Part shown: piece after piece, positions 55,601 through 64,000 of the stretch | How positions within the stretch are numbered: position 1 is the stretch's first letter | How the letters are laid out: every line of letters starts with the position of its first letter | Source: Hymenolepis diminuta | Taxonomy: Eukaryota; Platyhelminthes; Cestoda; Cyclophyllidea; Hymenolepididae | Reading direction: 5' to 3' | NCBI GenBank assembly: GCA_900708905.1 | Contig: CAADRB010000005.1 | Location: 2,385,689-2,449,688, forward strand | Length of the DNA: 64,000 nucleotides | Notes under the pieces: generated by a model | The model's input: the letters and a program-made list of their open reading frames with translations, nothing else | Told to the model about the DNA's origin: nothing | Database searches by the model: none | Translations under genes and position numbers: made by a program

Positions 55601-58600
55601 GGCAAGCTATTTTTACTTTCTTTGGCACATATTTTAATAGATTTAATGAAATAAAATTAATTATCAGAGATCTCTTTAGCTTAGAAGTCGAATGATTACT
55701 TTTGTTGGAGCTCATTTGCAATTCTTTTGGATTTCTATGCATTTTTTATTATGGAGAGTATGAAGATGACGTATATCGACATCCATACGAAACTAATCAA
55801 GAATGAAATATTAGAATGTGAGTTTTTCATCAAGAGAGAGAGAGAGACTCCAAGATAATCTTATTTTGCTGCTCAATATGATTATTGGAGAATACTTCCC
55901 CTCAATAAGCTTCGATCTTACCTAATTAAATTACCCAATATTTGAATAGCATTTGAAAGTTGCCGTAAATTAGAATTATGAAGTCTGTTCCTATAAGTGC
56001 ATTAAAGAACTCAATTTTATGTTCTTCCATGCGCAGATCCAGGTAATACGATCCTCTATTTATTCGTTTCTTACCCTCCAACTAAAACTCTAGTCTGGCT
56101 AGATTCCTCCCTTTCTCCTGCATGTAATCAAGATAACTAACTATGGACGCCTTTTATTCCAACTAAAACCGGCCTTGAATTTTTCCGTTCAACGTCACTT
56201 GCTGATCACACGTACACAGTACTTCACTTCGTGCTCTTAGCCTTCCCTTCTTCCATCTTTTTGCCATTCCTCGTTGAATTTTGGATTTTTAGGGTGTATA
56301 TCTATTTAGGCTTCATTGTGTAGCAAATGCATGAGTCACCGCAATTCTTACACCCTAAATGTCATTTCTGTGTTGGTTTAATAGCTATACCCCTGGAAAT
56401 TAATTTTTTGCGTTCATTCAGTATACTTGGTTTTATTAGTCATGATGTTCAAACGCCTGCTATTAATATATTCAGTTAGCAGTGTTCGCGAAACTGACTC
56501 ATTTATTCTCTCTTGCTATGCTAACCTTTGATCTCAAAAACTGATATTGATGCAATTAGGAAGTCTATTTTAAATCTCCACTGTTCTATAATTATAGAAT
56601 GTCATTACAATATTTCTATATTGATTACCAAGATAAACTTTGACTAAAGTTGCGCAGACCCAGTAGGGAGAAGGCGGAAAATATGTGCCTCAAAAAACGG
56701 TTCCTGATTAAGAAATGGATTTTTTTAAGTAGAATGGGACATGCTTGAGATCATTGGCTACCTGGTTAGCCAATAACCGTGAGATTTCATTTCCTGACAC
56801 TAGCGTAGAAAATCAATAATCGATGAACCAATGCGCGAGAGATGAAGTTCGTGCACTCTATTTAGGTCCAGTAAAAATATTTGATCCAACTTCTCGACAA
56901 TATTAGTTTTCAGTCAATAATATATGATCAATGGAAAAATATATTCCTTTATTTCATATCATGACATGAAATGCCTAAGCCCTTCTAACATTTCTTGTTT
57001 AATTTGTTCTCAAACCTAGATAAACCAGTCCTATCATTTTGATTCAGTTAGTTCAACATCATTTCCACTGTTTTATCGACTAGACAAAATTTCACAATTT
57101 TTTAACAATCGGAGTGCAAATTTTAGCAGCTTGATGCTTCTTCTTTTTTAACAAATTTTCTGTAAGCTGTTCTGTTGTATTTTCACTCATTCCATTGCGG
57201 TTAGTCATCGTCAACCTCCGGCGCCATAAGTTTTAATTACTGCCCTTTTTTTGACGACGCTACAAAACTTCAAATTTATTCTGACTCACTTCTAATACTT
57301 TTGGTAGCATTATTCCGGCGTTTGTATGGGATTTAAAAGCGCGTTTAAAACGCCCTGATTTAGTTGGTGATCAACTGAAACTAAAGCAACCATCTTTCTG
57401 CTCCTCTTTATGAGATTGCACTATTAAAGTGCAATTTCATTCATTCTTCTCAAGTTCATTTTTCTTTACCCCCCTTCCAACTAAGGAAATTTAACCTTTC
57501 TTTCAGTCGTTCATGTTTCGTGATCAACAAGAAAATGGCAGAATACGAATTACTCTTATTATCGCTTAATTGCATGGCAGAATCGAATAATAATCTGAAG
57601 TTGTCCTCTTTTGACCTGACTTAATTTTTTATTTTATTATTTTAGTGACAAATGAAGTGCGCAGGTCACGAATGAAGACGGCGGAGGTTGACGAATTAGC
57701 ATTCCATCGTGCTGAACTGGTGAGTATTTGTGGATGTCTAATAGTTTCTTTTAGAGTGTGATTTAAAAACATAGAATTCGTCTTGGAGCTACCTTGGGGG
57801 AAAAATAATTCCGCTTTCCCTTTTTTAGCTCGATTTAACCAATTTTTTCAACCATTCCGTTCACTGGGTGACTACCAATGGGTACTAAACCTATGAACTC
57901 CCACTTTTCAGACGAACAAGTTATTCACTGTCTTCTTAGTCTGATGATGACTGAATAGCCCGGTCTCGTACTGTTTGTGGAAAAGAGACGAAATTTCGTG
58001 CGACATTTTGAAAATATTTTCATATCTCCCATCATAACAACATCCTCATGGTACAAAAGTGGCTAAAAATAAACGAAGTGATAAGTAGCTTATGTAAAGG
58101 CATCAAAGTTGTGTAAAGATAATGGATATTAAAGGAGATAAATGAGTAGTTTTATTAGCTACAACTAAACCAATAGAACGAAGGGATTTGCACAATCAAT
58201 CGACGTATTGCATAATGACATCGGTTACTGAACAATGCAGAGGATGAATGAATAATAGATAATAGTATTCACTGTAATATATTTGTTACTACTTACAAAG
58301 ATCCGGAGATAACAGATCTAGACTGGATCCCAGAATAATGTATTATATCAATTACAATCATTTGTGTAAGCAAAGGAGAATCGCTCAAAGATGTAGGGAA
58401 GTCAGTCGTGCCTCAAAGGCAGCCTTTGGTCTCATTTGAACCGAATTTCAATAGGGCTCAACTGAGAAATCGCAGCGAATCCTTTAATTGAAACGTCCTA
58501 TTTTATTTGATCAGATCACACCATCGTATTTACTGATCGTTCTTTTAATATAATCCATAACAGACGTTGCGTTTTAAGCTTCGCATTTATTCTTCTTTTT

Positions 58601-59818
58601 TCTTTAAATTTCCGTGCGTGTAATTACGTATATGCACACAATTTCGTTTTCATGTGGTCTCTCTAATGTCCGTTTACCGTGACCTGGATGCCTGTGTTAA
58701 CTTGCATAATATTTCTTCAATCCGCAGTTGTTTTTAAGTAGTCCACACACCAAACACTTAGTAGCTTAGTCCTCTCATTCATTATATTCAAATCCTAAAG
58801 TAGATTGCACGGTCTGTTTTCCCATACAACACGAATCTATTTATTTTAATAGTTTGTACGTTTACAAAATATTTTACTTCATTCTGGTTTTTATGAATTT
58901 CCGGTAGCAATTTCGTTTGTCTGTTTACAAATCCGAGAGGCAACTAAAAATACAGGATATAAACCGAGTGAACAAATCAGAACAATGCACTCATAAAAAT
59001 ATCATATAGAACATAAAGGTATGCCTTTGAGAGTAATCTTTAGCATACCTTTCGCTTGAATTGATACTCAATTATTGACTGTGGCAAATAATTTCTTGAA
59101 CCATGTTTCACATCTTGCGAGAGCTAACCCTTATCACCTGTGACTACTATTCACAGTGATCACCTCGATTCTAGTAATCCATCCGGACCCTGAGAAATGA
59201 CTGGAGATGAGAACTACTCGCCTCTATTTAAGAAGATGGAGGTTACATAGATAAGCTGGTAAATGAGTTAAATTTCAATGAACGATTAAAAATATCTGGA
59301 CATATCTCTAATTTGATTGGTGATGACAGCTAATTTCTTGAGCACGATCAAAGTTGTGACCATCCACCGCTTTTGATGGGTTAGCTGCAGGTGATTGTAT
59401 GTCTATAGTCTAACAAGATTGTACTTTTTTCCTCTCACAATTTACATCTCTTCGACAATATCATGGTTATTCTTTTATTCCTTGCAGTTGAATGGAACAA
59501 CGACCTCTTCGGCTCACGTTGTCGCTGAGAATGCGAATCACCAAAGTAGGACGCCATTAGCCGAGAAGTCCGTTTCTTCATCTCTTTGCAGTGGAAGTGC
59601 ATCTGGCAGCATCAACGCTCACAAATTCATCCCAGAGAGCTTCAATCGACCCACAAAGTGCCTAATTTGTGCCAGTCTCCTACTCGGTCAACAGTGGCAA
59701 GGTTTAAGGTGCCAACAATGTGGATTTGTCTGTCATCTACAGTGTAGGCAAGCGGCTGCTTCCCTGTCGTGTAATTCCTCATCTACTAGCGCGAACATGT
59801 TTGAAATGCCATCATTTG
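32855..59818 (+). CDS. CDC42BPA: MRCK-type CDC42-binding kinase (gek orthologue), 5' part; C-terminal domains beyond window
   Basis: Fifteen exons in one frame: 32855-33032, 33065-33240, 33283-33569, 33617-33878, 33950-34115, 34199-34278, 37920-38135, 41178-41422, 48407-48542, 50364-50714, 52709-52849, 54797-55107, 55525-55601, 57646-57719, 59488-59818; about 1,010 residues. The N-terminal helix ([13 protein letters not shown]) is MRCK-like. The AGC kinase spans about 77-345: GSGAFGEV, K106 (FALK), HRDIKPDN (about 202), DFG (222-224), APE (248-250), [21 protein letters not shown] follows in the C-tail. A coiled coil fills about 456-900. A C1 finger lies at about 945-995. By family it acts downstream of CDC42 on myosin II regulation. 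PH, CNH and CRIB are expected further right. ROCK and citron are less likely because of the N-terminus and the C1 placement. Confidence 0.92.
34645..34670. repeat. AT dinucleotide microsatellite
   Basis: It consists of 13 uninterrupted AT units, just after a TATAC interruption. Confidence 0.95.
35120..35370 (+). repeat. tRNA-like SINE, second type
   Basis: An A-box-like start (ggttgcgcagttgctgtgcc) is followed by a B-box-like block (gagtttcaccccaggt), then a tail (ggactctatgatactactcc, cataaacaaattatcctaaa). This is the architecture of a tRNA-derived SINE. The only copy of this tail that I noticed is here. Confidence 0.4.
35620..36500 (+). repeat. Diverged tandem duplication in MRCK intron 6
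   Basis: Two block pairs recur in the same order. The first is gttgattat...gacgggtactttaacctc (about 35634) with gtcgattat...gatgggtactttattctc (about 36022). The second is agcatttcgaaatacttta...ttttaagtttat (about 35827) with cagtatttcaaaatatccta...tttttaagtttat (about 36427). Spacings differ (about 390 and 600), so later rearrangement is likely. Confidence 0.4.
37088..37460 (+). repeat. Unidentified three-copy repeat, copy B
   Basis: It starts with ttattattacccgcagta and ends after ggtttgaacatagcagaaat. A 99-codon frame (37129-37428) runs through most of the unit and ends in DISQVTV. Copy C has a frame ending in DFSQITV. Both share LFFLDS and SSP blocks. It lies in MRCK intron 6. Confidence 0.65.
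38136..41177 (+). other. MRCK intron 7
   Basis: This 3.0-kb intron has phase-0 borders and no recognisable coding exon. It includes G- and C-runs at about 39374-39410 and a perfect 13-bp hairpin at 40354-40383. Otherwise nothing stands out. Confidence 0.6.
40354..40383. repeat. Perfect 13-bp hairpin
   Basis: The arms ATTACCCATAGGA and TCCTATGGGTAAT are exact reverse complements around a 4-nt loop (AACA). Confidence 0.9.
42089..42117. repeat. Perfect 13-bp hairpin
   Basis: The arms AATAAGTATTTCA and TGAAATACTTATT are exact reverse complements around a 3-nt loop (ATC). Confidence 0.9.
43039..44228 (-). mobile_element. Mariner-like DNA transposon, dead copy 2
   Basis: It is flanked by TA on both sides (43037-43038 and 44229-44230), the standard mariner target duplication. 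The inward-read termini are CGGGACGCGTAAGGCGTCTG and CAAGGTGCGTAAGGTATCTG. Minus-strand frames encode [48 protein letters not shown] (second Asp kept) and [13 protein letters not shown] (third Asp kept). The first catalytic Asp position reads His (43829-43831), as in copy 1. It is about 170 bp shorter than copy 1, largely because the sequence between KHC and YKSHTFL is missing. Confidence 0.9.
45280..45280. other. Ambiguous base in a C-run
   Basis: A single N follows seven Cs, likely a homopolymer sequencing uncertainty. Confidence 0.95.
46074..46090. other. 17-N assembly gap
   Basis: A run of 17 Ns lies in MRCK intron 8, so the true intron length is uncertain. No exon phase is affected. Confidence 0.98.
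47255..47670 (+). repeat. Unidentified three-copy repeat, copy C
   Basis: It starts with attgttacccgcagta and the aaatttacaatttttga block, then gggaagcaactggaatcggt and aataaatgataaa as in copy A. An 89-codon frame (47368-47637) ends in DFSQITV. It ends after agcatagcagagatgaggtggcta. Confidence 0.65.
48005..48130 (-). repeat. Degenerate tRNA-headed SINE, family 1
   Basis: It shares agatttaaccagtgcggttgg and gtcatccac with the other copies, followed by a decayed head. It lies at the end of MRCK intron 8. Confidence 0.45.
48935..49105 (+). repeat. tRNA-headed SINE, family 1, plus orientation
   Basis: The head starts with an A box (ccggtggcgcagctgtcaac). The tail (ctccatgatactaaatatga, gtattgggaaacactttc) is the reverse complement of the start of the minus-strand copies. 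It lies in MRCK intron 9. Confidence 0.5.
49758..49965 (+). repeat. tRNA-headed repeat, sister of 135-285
   Basis: It has an A-box-like head (taacacagtggttaacgcgc), then a tail (gatagaatgccagcttctca, ttttaggatgccttctctt) found again at about 195-245. The head seems missing in the other copy. Confidence 0.45.
57785..57950 (-). repeat. Degenerate tRNA-headed SINE, family 1
   Basis: It has the blocks agctcgatttaaccaatttt, ccgttcactgggtgac and atgggtactaaacctatgaa, the last resembling a B box on the minus strand. It lies in MRCK intron 14. Confidence 0.45.
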
Positions 59819-61407
59819 GTAAGATGATATCCAGAAGACTAATTTTTAATCAATCTTCTCTGTCATAATTTCATTTTGATTCAGCAATGTTATTAAGTTG
59901 TGCCCTATGTATTGCACTCAGGTGCGTACGTATGTGATTATCAAAGGTGTTCTTCCTGTGTTCCAAAATTTTCAGTTATAGCTCTTTACATTCAATTTCT
60001 TGAACATTCCATTTTTACTTTTTAATCCACTTTCTCTTTTCTCTCAAATTTTCGTAATATCGCACTGTGGTTACCCATAGTTTCAATTGTTTATTTCATA
60101 CCAAACGAAAAGTTGGTGTGCTGCTGTAAATAATTTAAATTTAGCACTACTGTATCGCAGTTTGTTCTATGCGGTTCAGAACTTGCTCTGGCTCATCACT
60201 CAGCTCATATTGAAAATAGTTGCATCTCTTCAAAGGTCTCACGAATCTACATTTTTCATCGCCCTTGAACTGGCTTTTTGAGCATGACATTCATGTGGAT
60301 GACTGTTCAACCATCTTTATCTCTGCAAGACTTTGAGGATTCAGAAATCGGACAACTAAAGTCACTGATGGTCATTGTGTTCATAAAATATCGTTGTCTT
60401 CTATGATCCAAAACTATTGTTCTCCTTTCTGCTAATGTTTGCATACAGTTGACAACATTAAATTTGCACAGGTCTTGCACGAATTTTTGTTATTAAGATC
60501 GGGTTTCACGGCTTCAAGTCATTTTTCGGTTCTACTATGTTAAAGGCCAGCATATCTAAAAACTTTTCCAGTGCTAAAAATTGTTCGTCCGCTATCGAAG
60601 AAATTATATTTCAGGATCTAATTTTGGAGGATTGCTAATAAATTTTGACAATCTTATTGGATATCCTTCTCCAGGTTGACATTCAATTGTGTTATTCCAA
60701 TATCATAAAAACCGTTTATTCTTAGTTGAATTTATCTCTCTTTCCCTGGCAAAACCCTCAGTGTATAGTTTTTTATTTAAAAATACTTTTTTACTAACTT
60801 TGTATATTCTGAAACTAATATGATATCTGTAAACAGGTATTTAAGTGGAAATAAATGATGATACCATCAAAATGGTGATGGTGTCTTGGAGAATGTTAGG
60901 TAACAGAGACCCGAGACTGAAAAATATTTATATCTCGAATGAGGATTTTCCTATCTATATACTTCGCCACATCCAAAAATGTAATGTATTAGGATCTATG
61001 TAGAGTAAACCAGAAGGCCCAGAGTCAGCACACCTTGATTAGATCACATCTTAGTATCATATGGTATCATATGGCCAGACTCTGGGGCTCTGGGCAAAAT
61101 AGAAATAGCAATTTAGTTTTGTTTTAATTATGGCCACAAATCAGAGCAAATGATTTGAATAGGTCTTTACTCGAACTTAACCGAATCACTTATGTGACAC
61201 GGCAAAAAATGAGTACAGAATGGTTATTTAATGTGGGTGTTCCAACGCTAAGAGATCAATGATTAAAAAAGGGCAGACGAGCTCGATTCTGGCTAAGGAT
61301 ACAAATTGACAAACAGACTCTGATAGTCGATACTTAGTGCTCATTCAAGCATAGTTTTGGTTGACATTCTATGTACTTTAGATAGGGTATATCATTGTCT
61401 TTCTTCC

Positions 61408-61440
61408 TTTTTTTAGTAACAAATCGTGTTACTAAAAAAA
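61408..61440. repeat. Perfect 14-bp hairpin
   Basis: The arms TTTTTTTAGTAACA and TGTTACTAAAAAAA are exact reverse complements around a 5-nt loop (AATCG). Confidence 0.9.
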
Positions 61441-61663
61441 TACACTGCCTACAATTTTCACAGTCAATTTTGTTACTTCTAATTAATCAACTTGTCTTAA
61501 TCGCCACCGTAGACAGCTTTATACACGCACATAATCTGTGAGCTTCTTTTTCTCTAGGTACTGACATTTTCGTTAGATGAAATGATTTATGTTTGTATAT
61601 GGACTTGTTTGTATGTCTGGTATGTAAATGCGGTTACTTTTGCCCTTCTCTCGCCCTCTGCAG

Positions 61664-61731
61664 ATGACGAACGCTCTCTCAATTCCCTCTCCCCCCTCCA
61701 CCTCCACCCTAACAACAAAATCGGCGATTAA
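61664..61731 (+). other. Candidate alternative terminal exon of MRCK
   Basis: A strong acceptor (long pyrimidine run ending ctctgcag at 61663) opens 68 nt. Joined to the C1 exon in the correct phase, this adds 22 residues (DDERSLNSLSPL...) and a TAA at 61729-61731. No usable donor lies before the stop. An AATAAA follows at 61930-61935. If used, it would make a kinase ending after the C1 domain. It may equally be a chance acceptor. Confidence 0.25.
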
Positions 61732-64000
61732 AGAAGATTTTAAAAATGTCTCTCTGAGGCCATATTAGTTAAGCGATAGCTCTTTCATGATATTCCTGCT
61801 ACCCAAATTCTGTAGCAATTAGGGAGGCGTTGATGAATAATAACCTAGGTTTTTTATTCCTTACTTTTAATAATCTGAAGTTGGGGAACAGCGGTTATTA
61901 TATTGACTAAAGTGTATCAAGTGACCACCAATAAATAATATTCATAGTTCGTTACAGTATTCAAGATTTAGTACTGATAAATTGGATCAAATGATCTTAT
62001 ACAGGTAGAGTTGTCGAATAGGAAATTTGTGTCTTATATATATGAGCTTGTCAAACAGATCTAAGGAATATATCTTCTAGCATATGTCTTTGACAGTATT
62101 CTGGATTGTTTTCCAACACCCATATTAAGTAAATGACTATCATCTTGGGGACTTCGCTAATATGAAACCCACATTATGTTACCCATCTCTTAGCCATTTT
62201 TCAATCAATACAATTAGCTTGATATGTACTAATGGATATTGAGATATTAAAGCTTGTAGTACGCTTTTTCAATTAGTCACCGTTGTTACCGTTTTTTTAT
62301 CTCCACTGTTTGAGTCATCTTGGTTGTGAAAAGAGGTATCCGCAAATTGTGTTTGCCTGAGTTAAAAGGAGTATGGGAACTCTAAATTCTATCGCTGTCG
62401 ACGTGTGAATATTAGTCTGTTTCAGCTGGCACTGGTGTTCTATTATATTGGAACGGCGAAACATTTAGTTGATTCCTTGGAGACTAATTCCAGTTAATAT
62501 TGAGTCGTTATCAAACATCTTGCTGTTGTTCGAAGTTCGTATAAAAAACACAAACGATTCTTGAAGTAAAATTCCATCTTATATGTTTTGATTGTTGGGA
62601 TTGGCATCGTTTTCTGAGTTACAGAAATTCCTTGCTTAAGTATATCTCACACCGAATCTGACAGATCAGTATTGCAAAATTGGTATCAAGAACCGCTCTT
62701 GAGTAAATAAAATTGGTACAACTGAATGATCAACCTATAGATATATTTCATCACAATCAATGCAAGTTAGATACTATCTATGGAAAGTTAAGTGATTTGT
62801 GTGTGAGAGATGCTGCAGGATTTTAAAAGCCCGAGAATCACTGAGGTAAATGGAGCATTTAAAACAATTGGGAAGTAATTTATCAAGCTTTTGATATATT
62901 TAACTATAATTTTTTGACCCTGGTTCACAGTTTTAAATTTCCACGTCCTCTATAGTGTGACGTAAACTCTTACCAAAGTTTATTTTTACAAATTTAGATG
63001 CGCACCCTTATTTTTTCACTTTGTGTGTGGTTTTTACCCCTGTGACCCCATCTTTTACTCCTTGACCTCTTTTCGTCCGGGAAATCTTTACCCACCTCTC
63101 GTCATGGTAGCAGTGCTTATACTTTTTATTATCTTTACGCCCCGAAAACCATTTTTATGGGCATTGGGTTTTTACTGATGATTCATCCCCTTAAGGGATT
63201 TTTTTCCTCGTTTTGACCCAGAAAATACCAAGCGGTGTGGCCTCTACACACTTCTTAAACTAGAGCTTTCAACAAGCAAAAACTTTCCTTCCGGTTGATA
63301 ACACTGTTAAACACGTGCAGTTTGTTGTTGTGGCCAACTGTTGGCTCAATGTGTGTGCTTTGTCCAAATTGGTCATTCTGGTCGATGTGAAGGCTGATTT
63401 GAGAACATTCTTTCGTATAAAAAAAACAGGTGTGTCTTAGAATTAGATAGTTCAGACTACGCTTTAGTTCCGGTAGGAGTGTTTGGTTGGAGGAGACCCT
63501 GTATTAACCTAACAAATACTTCAACTTATAGTTTTAAAGCATCTAAAATCGGCTCAAAGTAGGATTTTTTGGACCACCTGGGCATTATCATTTCCGCAAG
63601 ACCGACCTGGTATTGATTTATCCATTATCAAAGTCACGAGCTGAAAACAGTCGTGGTCTTCTATGGATTCCGCGGTAGGCGTATTATCAATATGGAAAAA
63701 AACTTCGTTTCAATTTTAAAACAGCAAGTTGAGATACTTCCTTAGTTTGCAAGTATTCTTGAGGAAGATGAAGAATCGATCTAAAACTCGTTTAGCATAT
63801 CCAGAACTGCGAACTGTTCGGTTAAAAGTAACCCGTTATTGATTCATCGATTATCAAATTCGCGATCTGGTGGTTTGTGTTTTGTAAATACCTTCACGAT
63901 GGGTGAATTATTTATTTAAAACTAGCCCACGTTAGAATTATTTCCGTAAGGACGGCTTAATGAAATGCACCTTAGTATTGACTTATTAATTATTGAAGTG

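Larger units (their letters stand above)
59819..64000 (+). other. MRCK intron 15 to window edge
   Basis: After the C1 exon (donor GTAAGA at 59819) I find no PH, CNH or CRIB exon, so these probably lie beyond the window. The stretch holds a candidate alternative last exon (61664-61731), an AATAAA (61930-61935), a perfect 14-bp hairpin (61408-61440), a weak SINE-like fragment (about 62100-62200) and diverged short repeats near 63590, 63835 and 63940. Confidence 0.55.

Noticed and set aside
60840..61330. Possible retrotransposon fragment after the C1 exon
   Set aside because: The texture is repeat-like, but no protein motif and no second copy were found in the window.

Overview
This is a eukaryotic, intron-rich, AT-rich window with five genes, most probably from a flatworm and best fitting a tapeworm. 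The main clue is the split intron-size spectrum: the inferred introns include a class of 32-47 nt (32, 36, 37, 38, 42, 47), a class of 70-106 nt, and kilobase introns carrying transposon fossils. The species assignment is inference. All gene models below were built by hand, checking reading phase across each splice junction; no transcript evidence was available.

Layout. (1) 674-13946, plus strand: the 3' two-thirds of an SRCAP/Domino (SWR1-class) chromatin-remodelling ATPase, nine exons, cut by the left edge of the window. (2) 15758-16406, plus: a small unrecognised gene whose N-terminus depends on a 37-nt intron. (3) 18497-19472, plus: UTP23, an SSU-processome PIN-domain protein, two exons. 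(4) 27313-30754, minus: a complete kinesin light chain with a duplicated exon pair (29523-29606 and 29228-29317) that looks like a mutually exclusive TPR cassette. (5) 32855-59818, plus: an MRCK (CDC42-binding kinase) gene, 15 exons reaching from the N-terminus through kinase, coiled coil and C1 domain; the PH, CNH and CRIB parts should lie beyond the right edge.

Repeats fill introns and intergenic DNA. There are two inverted, dead mariner-like elements (3430-4790 plus, 43039-44228 minus) with recognisable terminal inverted repeats. There are three same-strand copies of an unidentified repeat of about 400 bp (22875, 37088, 47255). At least six degenerate tRNA-headed SINE copies belong to one family, and other tRNA-like fragments are present. 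Several short perfect hairpins and microsatellites also occur. Assembly defects are one N at 45280 and 17 Ns at 46074-46090.

The genes do not form a pathway. They cover chromatin remodelling, ribosome biogenesis, microtubule cargo transport and actomyosin signalling. KLC and MRCK are arranged head to head, 2.1 kb apart. The most interesting signals are the KLC duplicated exon, the tiny-intron N-terminus switch of the orphan gene, two GC-AG introns in MRCK, a candidate truncating terminal exon for MRCK, and the unidentified three-copy repeat.
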